A stretch of DNA of 64,000 nucleotides, taken from positions 1 to 64,000 of the forward strand of contig JALGSU010000001.1 in assembly GCA_029821735.1 (NCBI GenBank), given 5' to 3'. Under the pieces are notes generated by a model that saw only the letters and a program-made list of their open reading frames with translations, searched no databases and was not told where the DNA came from. Below are positions 33,994 to 43,957 of this stretch, one piece after another. Numbering within the stretch: position 1 is the stretch's first letter; every line of letters begins with the position of its first letter. The position numbers and the translations under genes are program-made. Source of the DNA: Candidatus Zipacnadia bacterium (GTDB taxonomy: Bacteria; Armatimonadota; Zipacnadia; Zipacnadales; UBA5352).

Positions 33994-35691
33994 ATGAAGA
34001 TGCCCGGTGGAGTGAAACACAACAGGTTGTCAGCCGCTCGAGGAGGCCCGAGCACATCGGGTTTCACCTTGGTCGAACTCCTGGTGGTTCTCTCGATCTT
34101 GGTGATCCTCTTCGGGCTGCTCTTTGCACCAATGATAGCAAGTCTGGACATGGTGACGCTTGGCCAGTCGAGAGTGCGCATGCAGGACTCTGCGCGCACG
34201 GCGATGGAGCAGGTGCGCCGCGAGATCAGCAACGCAATGTACGTTTTCCCGACGCCGATAATCCGCCTGCCAGGCACTGATGGCACCGTGGGTACCGGTG
34301 ACGACAGGCGGCTGCCGAACTACTCCGAGATCGTGTTCGTGAGCCCCGCGCGGGTGAACGGCCGGATCGTGGATCCGCCCGCGCCGAGGACGGACGCGCT
34401 GGGCAATATCCTTGCGACCCGCCTCCGCGCTGCGCTCGTCGACGAGAGCGATCCAGTGGGGAACCCCTACAGCGACCTCAACCCGTTCGTGCTGGTTCGA
34501 GAAGAGGGCAACTACACGTGGAACGCGCTGGCGGGTGTGTATGATTTTGTGGTCGCAGGCGGGGCCAACCCGATGCGGACGCTGCTCACGCCGCGCGCGG
34601 ATTACGACATCCCAGTGACCCAGTCAGTGTGTAAGACGTGCGGGCAGGTCGTGGCGGGCTACATCGAGACCTGCACAGACGCTTCGTGCGGCAGCACAGA
34701 CATCGCGTATCTGCACGGCAACCTTCAGTTCCGCCCCGAGCGCATCACGGGCGAGGTGCTGACGGCGACCAACGACTCGACGCTCTACCGCTCGCGGCAC
34801 GCGGCCTGGGACGGCTTCGACAATCCGGGCAGCCTGCTGCTGCAGGACATCATCGGGGCGGGGAGTCCGGCGACACTGGGCTTCAGCGAGCTTGACCCGC
34901 GCATCGTGGTGTATCGCTCGACCGACATGTATGTGCGGCGTGACTCTTACAACACCGCCGACTTCTCGAACATCTACCTGACGTGGAACTCGCAGGCGGG
35001 CGCCGTTCAGGTGGGCGCGGTCACCCCGAGGCGTGTGAATGTGACGAGCCTGGTGGCACCCGGGATAGGCAGCTTCTACCCGATTGACTGCTCCGGTGAC
35101 AGCTACAACGCGGCGGGAGTGCGCGGCGGAGCACAGACCTCGGACATCGTCCCGGTCTACCCGACCTCGACCTTGCCCAATGACCCGGCGATGCCGGTGG
35201 CGTATATCATCGACCCGACGATGGGCGGGACGGAGCCAGCGGCGCGGATCGTGCCGGGGAGCGTCAAGGTGCGTGCGGTCGTCGACGGCCATCCGTGGAC
35301 GTATGCGGAGACGACAAATACGAACCAGTCACAGATAGGGCTTCGGCAGTTCGCGGTGATGCTGAGCAACCACAATCAGAGGGCAGAGGTGCGGTTCAAC
35401 GAGCTGCAGCCACCGAGCCCGCAAGTGTTCAGCCCGACGCCGACGACCTTCGACATCTACATCCAGTATTACTTCCGGCGCAACTACGATCCGGCGTTCC
35501 CGGACAACGACGACATCATAAAGATCGATTACTCGACGCGTGAGATCATGAATCTCGGCCTCACGCTACAGCGGTATTTCGATCCTGAGCCTGACCCGAA
35601 CGACGCCAGTGTACTGATCGTGCCGTCTGACGCAACACAAGATCGCGTGTCAGTGCAGGACCAGGCACGCGTGCGGAATCTGGGCCGATAG
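33994..35691 (+). CDS. Large pseudopilin with embedded zinc ribbon (565 aa)
   Basis: Prepilin N-terminus cut at Gly23 before FTLVELLVVLSILVILFG, Glu at mature position 5, followed by the PilW-like helix RVRMQDSARTAMEQVRREISNAMY. The soluble region is about 500 aa. It contains GTDGTVGTGDDR, an acidic turn also seen in its neighbours, and near residues 212-234 a cysteine-rich zinc-ribbon-like stretch, CKTCGQVV followed by CTDASCGSTD. Such ribbons recur in the two giant proteins of this operon. ATG 33994 lies 5 bases after AGGAG. Probably a PilW-like minor pilin at the fibre tip. Confidence 0.8.
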   Translation: MKMPGGVKHNRLSAARGGPSTSGFTLVELLVVLSILVILFGLLFAPMIASLDMVTLGQSRVRMQDSARTAMEQVRREISNAMYVFPTPIIRLPGTDGTVGTGDDRRLPNYSEIVFVSPARVNGRIVDPPAPRTDALGNILATRLRAALVDESDPVGNPYSDLNPFVLVREEGNYTWNALAGVYDFVVAGGANPMRTLLTPRADYDIPVTQSVCKTCGQVVAGYIETCTDASCGSTDIAYLHGNLQFRPERITGEVLTATNDSTLYRSRHAAWDGFDNPGSLLLQDIIGAGSPATLGFSELDPRIVVYRSTDMYVRRDSYNTADFSNIYLTWNSQAGAVQVGAVTPRRVNVTSLVAPGIGSFYPIDCSGDSYNAAGVRGGAQTSDIVPVYPTSTLPNDPAMPVAYIIDPTMGGTEPAARIVPGSVKVRAVVDGHPWTYAETTNTNQSQIGLRQFAVMLSNHNQRAEVRFNELQPPSPQVFSPTPTTFDIYIQYYFRRNYDPAFPDNDDIIKIDYSTREIMNLGLTLQRYFDPEPDPNDASVLIVPSDATQDRVSVQDQARVRNLGR

Positions 35692-35739
35692 GAGGACGGG
35701 GCCGGCGGTACGATGATACGGGGGCGGAGGCCAATAAAG

Positions 35740-38700
35740 ATGCGGGCTAGCTACAGACCACAACCGGGCTCAATCTGCAGGGAGCAACGAGGCGGACAGG
35801 CACTACTCGTTGCCGTGCTGTTGATGCTTGCCATTCTACTCGTCGGGATTCTCTTCGTGGCGATAGTGAGCTACAACCAGTCTCAGTCGGCCAGGCACGA
35901 GGACATGGTGGTCGCGCAGGGGCTTTCTGAGTGGGGCATTCGCTTCGCGGACGAGATGCTGCAGACGAGCGTGCTGGGTGCTGACTGGCGCCCGCCACTG
36001 CCGCCGGCACTGTATGCAGATGGTACCCACGATGCTGATCTCGAAGGACCCGACGGTATGTTCGGGACCGAGGACGACTACTACACTGACGATGAAATCG
36101 CGCGTGGCTGGGCACCGCTGCGCGAGGGCACCGTGGCCGCGCCGGGCGCGTACATCCGCTGGGGCTACACGCGCTACCCCGATATTCGGCAGCCTGCCGG
36201 GACGACGGCGATGGACAACAACGACTTCCTCGGCAGGGGCTACTTCCTGCTTCGGATCACCTACGACCCGGATCCGCCCTATGAGGGCGATGAGCCGCGC
36301 GTCCCGAACCCGCTGAGCCGACACGTCCGGATCGAGTCGATCGGCCGCGTTGTCGACATGGGGAATGTGTTCCGGCGGCTGGAAGCGTACAAGCCGCTGG
36401 GCCTGGTGGACTACGCGCGATTCGTAACTGATGCAACCGACACCGGCAACCCGGCGCGACTGGGTGCGCCTGCGTGGATGAACCTGGACAACGACGGTAT
36501 GATGGATGGTCCGGTGGATGCTTCGGCGGACATCAGCGATCCGGCGTCGACGCCGCTCGAGTGGGTGGGAACGACCTTCAACGGACCGATCAAGGTCAAC
36601 ACGGTCCTCGAAGTCTACGGTTCCTACTATGATTTCACCGGCGGCAATCCGCCACCGGACCCGCGGCTTTCGAGCACAGCCTTCATGTTGACGACCGGCG
36701 AGAGTTCGCAGGGGTATCTCCGCGACGATGCTGTTGAGGCGTCGTCCGGGATCGAAGTGGCGACCGACTGCGACGACGGTGTGGGCGTGTATGTGGACGC
36801 CGCCGCTGAGGTGAAAGTGCGGTCGAGCAGCGATCCGGCGTACGATGCGGCGAACGGGCGGCTGCGCGATGGTCGGGAGGACGCAGAGCGGTTCTCCAGC
36901 GCGCTGGCTGCGCCTGAGTTGACGCTATCAGCCGAAGAGGTGGGGATGGAGCGTTACCGCAAGCTCAGTCGCGACTCGGGGACGCTGGTGGACGTGGGCG
37001 CACCGGGCTCTGAGACTTACGTGAACAATGGTGAGTGGGGCCATGGCGCCGGCATCTACGTGGACAATCACGACGATGTGCAGTTCATGCAGGCGGACGG
37101 CGACCATGACCTGACCACGCTGCTGGATGACTGGCAGCGGCCGATGGCGGCCGGTGGCACGCCCCCGCCTGACAGCGGCTGGAACGCGACCATGACCACA
37201 TACTCACCGCCGGGCGTCGAGGTGCAGTTCTATCCGACGGCTGCGGCGGTGGGGAGCTACTCGGCGACTCTGCCAGTGGCATCTGGCGAGGTGTGGTGGC
37301 CGAATCATGACGCGATCAACAACCCGCCAGGTGTCAGGCTGACCCGACACGACCGGACTTGGCGGACCGACACTGGTACGGACTCGGGCCAGTACACGAT
37401 GGTTGTGGACTACCCGACGATGTGGTTTGATGGAACGGATACGACGCAGCGGAACCCGGTAATCTTCGCCGAGGGCAATATCCGAGTGAGCGGGCAGTTG
37501 CCGCGCGCGCTTCGGGCGGCCCCAGGCGGAGGCAACCAGCTTCGCCGAGCGTATGACATGACGGTCGTCTCGAACGGGACGATTTACATCGACGGCGAAC
37601 TGCTCTGTCCGCAGGACCAATTCGGGCGGCAGGAGAGCGCGACCGGCTACGACGCAACGGTGGCTGGGTCGGCAGTGGTTGACGAGGACAACACGATGGT
37701 GGCGCTGCTGGCGCGAGACTGCGTGTGTCTGAACATCACGCAGGTAGTGCCGCAGTTGACGACCGGAATGGTGAGCGCGGCTCCGGATGATCCCGCAAAC
37801 CTGAACGACCCGAATCGGCACTGGGAGTTGTCATCGGGAGTGGCGGGTACGTGCTACAGCACATGGGCGTGGGGCGCGGATGCACCGGCCGGCGGGACGG
37901 TCAACGTGGTGGCATATCAGACCGCTGGCGATCCCGGCCCGTCGGGCATGAGCCTGACCATCTGGGATGGCGCCTACAGTCCGTATGTCTTCGGGGCACC
38001 GCCTGCGCCGCTGCTGGACACGACCTTCCTGTTCGTGCCGCCGGCAACGGTCATACCCGGTGAGGCCGGACCGGCGCCGTATCAGTACGCCTCGACAACG
38101 CTGGCGCCTCTGTGGGAGGAGCACAGCGCGGCGACGCCGCTGCTGCCGTGGGACATCACCGGCTACATCGCGTCGATGAACGCTGGCGACCGAGCCGGAG
38201 TCATCTTCAAGCATGAGGACCCGGTTCTGGGCGCGGGCTCGACGGACTACTGGCTGAAGCGGTGGAAGATCGAGCAGTTGAACTCGGATGGGCGGCCGGT
38301 TGGCGCTATCCAGACACGAGTGAATGCTGCGGTCTACGCCGAGCGCGGCTGCTGGTATGTGCTGGCGCCGGACTACTTCAACGAGGACATCACCTCGGAT
38401 GGGACGCCGGCTCAGGACCGGTTGACGCAGCGCTTCCGCCGGTACAACTACGCGGTTGAGTTCACGGGGATGATCGCCGAGAACTTCACGGCGCCGCTTG
38501 AGTCAGTGCGCGGCTGGATGGACAGGGCAGCGTATCCGAACGCGTACACCGCCGGTGGCAACCTGTCACAGTGGGGGACGGTGCAGTATAACTTCGCGGA
38601 GTCGCTGCGTATCGTGCGAGACCAAGGTCTCACCAGTCTGGCGGCTGTGAACACTCCGCCAAGGGCGACCGCGATTACCTACTACCCGGCAACCGCGGAG

Positions 38701-38769
38701 GCCAATCTGCCCAAGCTTCCTCTGCTGCCGGTGAGCCCCGACCTGATTTATTCCGGTGAGGCCCAGTGA
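35740..38769 (+). CDS. PilX-like membrane-anchored surface protein (about 1009 aa)
   Basis: The N-terminus, GGQALLVAVLLMLAILLV followed by QSQSARHEDMVVAQGLSEWG, is the PilX-type N-domain: a pilin-like helix after a Gly-Gly but without the usual Glu at mature position 5, then an acidic helix. The remaining 950 residues are beta-rich and hold GPDGMFGTEDD, an acidic turn related to that of the preceding pseudopilin. ATG 35740 is preferred since GGAGG is nine bases upstream; the ATG at 35713 adds nine basic residues. In pilVWXY1-type operons PilX precedes the tip adhesin PilY1; here too it precedes the giant secreted proteins. Confidence 0.7.
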   Translation: MRASYRPQPGSICREQRGGQALLVAVLLMLAILLVGILFVAIVSYNQSQSARHEDMVVAQGLSEWGIRFADEMLQTSVLGADWRPPLPPALYADGTHDADLEGPDGMFGTEDDYYTDDEIARGWAPLREGTVAAPGAYIRWGYTRYPDIRQPAGTTAMDNNDFLGRGYFLLRITYDPDPPYEGDEPRVPNPLSRHVRIESIGRVVDMGNVFRRLEAYKPLGLVDYARFVTDATDTGNPARLGAPAWMNLDNDGMMDGPVDASADISDPASTPLEWVGTTFNGPIKVNTVLEVYGSYYDFTGGNPPPDPRLSSTAFMLTTGESSQGYLRDDAVEASSGIEVATDCDDGVGVYVDAAAEVKVRSSSDPAYDAANGRLRDGREDAERFSSALAAPELTLSAEEVGMERYRKLSRDSGTLVDVGAPGSETYVNNGEWGHGAGIYVDNHDDVQFMQADGDHDLTTLLDDWQRPMAAGGTPPPDSGWNATMTTYSPPGVEVQFYPTAAAVGSYSATLPVASGEVWWPNHDAINNPPGVRLTRHDRTWRTDTGTDSGQYTMVVDYPTMWFDGTDTTQRNPVIFAEGNIRVSGQLPRALRAAPGGGNQLRRAYDMTVVSNGTIYIDGELLCPQDQFGRQESATGYDATVAGSAVVDEDNTMVALLARDCVCLNITQVVPQLTTGMVSAAPDDPANLNDPNRHWELSSGVAGTCYSTWAWGADAPAGGTVNVVAYQTAGDPGPSGMSLTIWDGAYSPYVFGAPPAPLLDTTFLFVPPATVIPGEAGPAPYQYASTTLAPLWEEHSAATPLLPWDITGYIASMNAGDRAGVIFKHEDPVLGAGSTDYWLKRWKIEQLNSDGRPVGAIQTRVNAAVYAERGCWYVLAPDYFNEDITSDGTPAQDRLTQRFRRYNYAVEFTGMIAENFTAPLESVRGWMDRAAYPNAYTAGGNLSQWGTVQYNFAESLRIVRDQGLTSLAAVNTPPRATAITYYPATAEANLPKLPLLPVSPDLIYSGEAQ

Positions 38770-38818
38770 GGGCACCGGGTGCCTCGCTGCCTGGGAAGAA
38801 GCTCGGAGGTAGATGGCT

Positions 38819-41800
38819 ATGCGGTTGAGCCGCAGGTCCTTTTCACTTGTCGCCATCATCCTGCTGTCGGCGGCAGTACCGGCGCTGGGAGCGAAGACGG
38901 CGTTCAGATACGACATCGCCCAGCGCGTCATCAAGGCCTGTGTCTTGTACGTGGAGCAGCCCGGTGGCGGGTGGGCCAATGCGCACCCGGGTGTCATCGA
39001 AGGGCTGCGCCGTACGGACCTGTGTCCGGATGACTGGGCGTTCGAGAACCCCCTCGCCGATGCGGCTTCGGTGAGCGGGTCCGCGACCTATGTGGTCAAG
39101 GGCAGCCCGCTCTACTGGCGGGTGGACCTGACTGACGACACGGCCGGGCAACTCGTTGGCCTCGACCTGATCTACGTCTGTGCGCCCGTGGTCGACATCC
39201 CCTCGTTGATTCAGCAGAAGGGCCTCATCCAGGCGGTCGACAACGGCGCGTTGTTGTGGATCGATAACAACGTGGACCGCGCGAGTGACACTCCGACCAC
39301 GGTCGGCGCGCTGCCGTGGCCCTTCACCTTCGCGCTCACAAGTGAGACCCTCGCCCAGCAAGCCCCCAATATCCGCATCGCACTCGACGCGACTCACGGC
39401 ATCCTGAACAAGCCCTACGCGCTGGGCTCGGGGGTGCGCACGCTTGGTGATTGGCCGGGCTGGGGCCGAGAGGGCCAGATCGACGAAGCAACCTTCGACT
39501 ACATCACGGGCTTTGACCCGGCGATGTTCCGCACCGTGGTGCAGTTCGCGAAGATGAGTGGGGCGACGTACACGGCCAGGGAGCCGAACGTCATCGCCGC
39601 TTCGTACGGCAGTGGCAGCATCGTTGTCACGGCAGGCGAGGTCGGTGCTGACCTGAGCGAGTGGATCAACGATCGGCTGCCAGGTCCGAATGCACAGCAG
39701 AAGGCGGACGTTCAGTTTGCGCTGAACATGATCGAGTGGGCGGACCGCTGGGAGCAGGTGCGTGGTCGGCCGAGCGCGTCTGCGTCATCGGTGGCGCGCG
39801 CGCCGATGCCACTGGAACTTGACTGGCAATATCCTGGACCGGGCATCGACCCGACCGTGAACAACATCGGGCCGGTGGTCGGGACTCCCGTGCACAGCAG
39901 GGGCATGGTCTTTGCGGTTGCGCCGACGTCGGCGGACCTGTCTGTGCCGCAGTTGCTGTGTTTCGACGGTGACCCCAAGCGGGACCTCGACTTTGACCGC
40001 GAGTCCGATGACGGACTGCTTCGCTGCGGCACTTGCGCGCAAGTGGCGGACCCGCGAAGCTACTCGCCTGGCGACGCCTGCCCCGATTGCGGGGGCGCGC
40101 TGGTGCGCGACTTCGTGGACTACGCGTGGGGCCGGCCGCATGACCTGATCTGGGCGGCGGACCTGCTCGGTACCCCGCGTGCGTCGTCGCCGACCGTGGC
40201 GACGATCAACATGCGCAACGAGGCCGATACCTTCGATGTGCCCGTGCAGGTTGTGCTGGTGAGCACCGTCGACCCCGTATCAACCGGTGGGGGCGTGCCC
40301 TGCCAGGGACAGATCACTTGCTACAACGCGACGATCGACCCCAACGTTCTCAATGAGCTCGCACCCGTGTTGCGCGAGACGGGCGGCATACTGTGGAGCT
40401 ACAACACCACCGGTTTCGCCTCAGGCACGGCTGACGTCGTGGCACTGTCGAGCCCGACCGTGCACAACGGTTGGGTCTATGTGCTGGCAACCGAGTATGA
40501 CCCGGCGCTTCCGGATCTGGATGGCAAGACAACCGAGCGCGTCTACGGGCGCGCGCACTGCATCGATCTGGCGACCGGCGGCGGGTACGCGACCTGGCAG
40601 TATCCGACGCCAGTGGCCGACATTGACGACGACGGCGGCTTTGCCGGCGGGCCGGAGCCGCAACGGGCACTGCCACCGTTCCACGATCCATCTTGGGCAG
40701 CGTTGGATCCGGCGACGAGACCAGACCTGCCCCCCGAGCCGGGCGCGCTACCCGTGGTCACGCAGGCAGTCGACACGGTGGAGGGGCGTGCCGTAGACGC
40801 ACTGCTGACCTTCGGGACGATGACCAGTCACGACACCGCCGCTGGGGTCATACACACGTATGGCGCGGCGGGCAGCAGCGAGATCGCGCTCGTGCCCACT
40901 CCGCAAGAGGTGGCGACCGGGCTGGTTGCGCTGAACAATGCGTATCACGTAATAACCGTGAACCGCCCCAACACCGCTGCGGCTCCGAACACCAACATGA
41001 CAGCGAACGGTACGCTGGTGCCTGGCGTATGGCTGGGCACGCGGCTGATCGTCTACAACCCGGCGACTGTGCGCGAAGTGATCGCCGAGCTTTCCGCCGC
41101 CCCGGGCGAGGACCCAATCGCGTTGCAGCAGCGGGCGGCTGTGCTGGTTGACTACACCGCCACATCGGGAGCGGTCGCGGATGAGCCGCACTCGCTGCCA
41201 GGGCCGATGCGCTGGCGGCACGAGTTCGAGAGCGATGAGCGGCAGACCGCGTCGGCCAGCGTCGCTGGCGATCAGATGATTGTGAGCGCGGGCAGCCCGG
41301 TCTATTACCAGGGCAACGCAGGCCACGGTCGAACGGTCGCTGCGCTGGACGTGAACCACGGGCAGGAACTGTGGAGCTACGATCCGCTGGCGGGCAATCC
41401 GGTTGCGGTCACGGGCGCGCCCTATCTGGACGGCGTGACGGCCCCGGCGTTCGATGGAGACACCGCGGTCGTTGGGGCAACGTTGGTGGACGTGACCGAC
41501 GCGGCGGCGACGAGTATGCTGACCAGTTCGGTCATCGGACTCAAGAGCGGCGTCGACTGCACGGTCTACCTGCGCAGTGGCCTGGGTGGGACTGTGATCG
41601 GGACGGATCAGGGCGACCTCCAAGTGAGCCTCTACGCTCTCGGCGGCGATGTGATCGACCCCGAGTGCTATCGCGTGGACCGCTACGGGCGAACGATTAC
41701 GTTCCCGGCGTCCACGGCCACGAAGGTGACGGCGGGCAACGGTACGATCGATCTGGGCGCCATCTACGGTCGCGCCATCGAGGTCGAGTGGACGGACGTG

Positions 41801-43891
41801 AACGGTATCCCCTGGGCGGGTCCGGGCGGACTCGCGCCGGCCGAGTTGCATGTGGTGCCTGACATCGAGCGCTTCCGCCATGTGCCCGGGTATGTCCGAC
41901 TGCGGCACTACCCCGTGGACATGGACGTGACCCCGCCGGATATCCGTCTGCTGGACGGGACGCCGGTGGTGGGCTGGACGGTGGTCAATCACTGGGATCC
42001 CGCCGACCTGACCAGCCCGTCGCTCGACGGCTGGATCGCGATGCCGGCAGCGTATGCGGGCGAGACGGTCGAGGTCAGTTACTCGGGCTTCATGCAGGTG
42101 GACGGCCTGTTCCACACTATCCCGAACGCACCCCTCAACCTGCCAGCCGAGAGGCATCAGGTGCCAGGGGAATTTGGGCCATCGGTGTCGGCGCCAGTGA
42201 TGGCCGGCCCGGCGATCCACATGGGAACGCAGGGCTTTACGGCGAACCCGGACAACACCTACGACAACCCAATCGGTCCCGGCGGAATCGCGGAGACCAT
42301 GCTCTCTTTGACCTGGGATCGGGCTACTGGCAGTGTCAGCAGCGCGCTGAGCCAGGCGGCCTACCCGAACGTTGGCTACGGGCTTGTGATACCGGCAGTC
42401 ACGGCGTCGCCGTCGGTGGTGGGCGAGCGAGTCTTCGTCGGTACCCAGCTGATGTCCGCGCCTGAGACGCAGGCGGGCTACGGGTTTGTGAGCGGCATGA
42501 AGCCCCGGCGCCTGCTGGTGTGTGACAGCACGCGGCTGGTCATGACAACCGGCACGGAGCCAGCTTGGACGTGCACCGGCACGGCGGGTCCCCAGCGCCT
42601 GCAGTCGTTCGTGGGCGAGGACCTGCGCAGGCCATTCAGCCGTCCGGCGAAGGCGACGAAACTTGGGAGCGGCAACCTGCTGGTCGTGGATACGGGCAAC
42701 AACCGAGTGGTGGAGATCGACGAGGCCGGGCGTCTGGTATGGCCCAAGGACCAGATGGGATTTGAGTACTACACGAGCTCGGCGAACAATAATCTGCAGC
42801 TTTCGCGGCCGGCGGACGCGAGCCGGTATATGAGTCAGGAGACGGACGCGGTATCAGGTGTCACTTACAACGTCTGGCACACGATCATTGCGGATACAGG
42901 CAACGCGCGTGTGATCGATGTGCAGACGATGCTGGTGGATCCCACGAACGGTTTCCAGCGGGATGGTCGGCAGCGGCACGTTGTCGTCGCTCTGACGCCG
43001 AGCGCCCTCCGACTGACGGGCGGGGAGCAGGCGCTGCGGGTGCGGTACACTTCGTGTCAGCCGATCTTCGACCCGATGAACGGTGACCTGGACGGGTATC
43101 TGTGTGCGGGTGCGAACCTGGATCAAGTGGTGGTAGTGGAGGCAGGCAGTCGTGTGGTCAATCCCGCGGCGAACGCGATCCCGCCCAGTGGCGTCGGAAC
43201 GTGGGCGCGCTGGGCATGGCTGTATGACGAGGACCCGTCGGCCGCTCCGCACACCTCCGCCGATCCGCTGTTGTTCCGCAACATCAAGCATGTGAATTTC
43301 GTGCGCTACGAGGACACTGGCTACGTGACCGTCACGTGCTCGCTCTACGCTGGGCGAGCCAGCCGCACGGGGGCGCACCCGTTGGCGGCCATGGGCGCTG
43401 GCGTGTTCGAGTTCCGGATTAATCTGGGCGGCGCTTCAGGTACGTGGGGTCTGATCCCCGCGCTCGACAGCGGCGGTTCGGCGTCGAGCGAGGAACCTTA
43501 CTGGCACTTCGTGGCCGGTACGCCGGGGACGGTTGAGCCCGACGGCTACAACTACGCGGGTGGTGTGATGCGGTCGATGACGACGATCGTCACGGATGCC
43601 GGCAACTATCGCAAGCGCTGGTTCCCGGTGTGTGGCAAGCGTCTCATGTCGGGCAGGCACCTGGTGGTTAACAGTCTGAGCAATATTGAGAACGTGACAC
43701 ACGAGAACCTGGGCGGGGCATCGTTGTCCGGGGTTCTCGGCAGCCACGTCTTCGAGGTCGAGACGGCTACGGGCGGGGATGACAATCCGTACAACGACGC
43801 CTACGCTATCCCCGGCGATCGCTCGATACCCGAGCCGGGACAGACCTGGTCGGACCCGATCACGCAGCCGACCTATGCCGAGATGCTGTAG
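38819..43891 (+). CDS. Giant secreted protein with PQQ-like propeller repeats and zinc ribbon (about 1690 aa)
   Basis: Signal peptide ends near SAAVPALGA. I recognise no full-length family. Visible parts: an N-terminal domain of about 330 aa; a zinc-ribbon-like CGTCAQ...GDACPDCGG at about residues 402-427; PQQ/YvtN-type propeller blades, best seen in TVAALDVNHGQELWSYDP near 838 and in repeated SPTV, APVM and SPSVV strands; and an NHL-like stretch LLVVDTGNNRVVEIDEAGRL near 1285. It occupies the place of PilY1, whose C-terminal half is also a beta propeller, so a pilus-tip adhesin role is a reasonable inference. ATG 38819 has GGAGG nine bases upstream; ATG 38813 is the alternative. Confidence 0.65.
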   Translation: MRLSRRSFSLVAIILLSAAVPALGAKTAFRYDIAQRVIKACVLYVEQPGGGWANAHPGVIEGLRRTDLCPDDWAFENPLADAASVSGSATYVVKGSPLYWRVDLTDDTAGQLVGLDLIYVCAPVVDIPSLIQQKGLIQAVDNGALLWIDNNVDRASDTPTTVGALPWPFTFALTSETLAQQAPNIRIALDATHGILNKPYALGSGVRTLGDWPGWGREGQIDEATFDYITGFDPAMFRTVVQFAKMSGATYTAREPNVIAASYGSGSIVVTAGEVGADLSEWINDRLPGPNAQQKADVQFALNMIEWADRWEQVRGRPSASASSVARAPMPLELDWQYPGPGIDPTVNNIGPVVGTPVHSRGMVFAVAPTSADLSVPQLLCFDGDPKRDLDFDRESDDGLLRCGTCAQVADPRSYSPGDACPDCGGALVRDFVDYAWGRPHDLIWAADLLGTPRASSPTVATINMRNEADTFDVPVQVVLVSTVDPVSTGGGVPCQGQITCYNATIDPNVLNELAPVLRETGGILWSYNTTGFASGTADVVALSSPTVHNGWVYVLATEYDPALPDLDGKTTERVYGRAHCIDLATGGGYATWQYPTPVADIDDDGGFAGGPEPQRALPPFHDPSWAALDPATRPDLPPEPGALPVVTQAVDTVEGRAVDALLTFGTMTSHDTAAGVIHTYGAAGSSEIALVPTPQEVATGLVALNNAYHVITVNRPNTAAAPNTNMTANGTLVPGVWLGTRLIVYNPATVREVIAELSAAPGEDPIALQQRAAVLVDYTATSGAVADEPHSLPGPMRWRHEFESDERQTASASVAGDQMIVSAGSPVYYQGNAGHGRTVAALDVNHGQELWSYDPLAGNPVAVTGAPYLDGVTAPAFDGDTAVVGATLVDVTDAAATSMLTSSVIGLKSGVDCTVYLRSGLGGTVIGTDQGDLQVSLYALGGDVIDPECYRVDRYGRTITFPASTATKVTAGNGTIDLGAIYGRAIEVEWTDVNGIPWAGPGGLAPAELHVVPDIERFRHVPGYVRLRHYPVDMDVTPPDIRLLDGTPVVGWTVVNHWDPADLTSPSLDGWIAMPAAYAGETVEVSYSGFMQVDGLFHTIPNAPLNLPAERHQVPGEFGPSVSAPVMAGPAIHMGTQGFTANPDNTYDNPIGPGGIAETMLSLTWDRATGSVSSALSQAAYPNVGYGLVIPAVTASPSVVGERVFVGTQLMSAPETQAGYGFVSGMKPRRLLVCDSTRLVMTTGTEPAWTCTGTAGPQRLQSFVGEDLRRPFSRPAKATKLGSGNLLVVDTGNNRVVEIDEAGRLVWPKDQMGFEYYTSSANNNLQLSRPADASRYMSQETDAVSGVTYNVWHTIIADTGNARVIDVQTMLVDPTNGFQRDGRQRHVVVALTPSALRLTGGEQALRVRYTSCQPIFDPMNGDLDGYLCAGANLDQVVVVEAGSRVVNPAANAIPPSGVGTWARWAWLYDEDPSAAPHTSADPLLFRNIKHVNFVRYEDTGYVTVTCSLYAGRASRTGAHPLAAMGAGVFEFRINLGGASGTWGLIPALDSGGSASSEEPYWHFVAGTPGTVEPDGYNYAGGVMRSMTTIVTDAGNYRKRWFPVCGKRLMSGRHLVVNSLSNIENVTHENLGGASLSGVLGSHVFEVETATGGDDNPYNDAYAIPGDRSIPEPGQTWSDPITQPTYAEML

Positions 43892-43957
43892 AGGAGACTC
43901 ATACGGACGCCGGTGGGGCGACAGTCAGCCCTTTGCACTCCTAAGAGGTGGATGCTC

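Noticed and set aside
43750-43891. C-terminus of the 1690-aa protein (IPEPGQTW) considered as a PEP-CTERM sorting tail for the exosortase.
   Set aside because: There is no following hydrophobic helix and no basic end, both required for such a tail.
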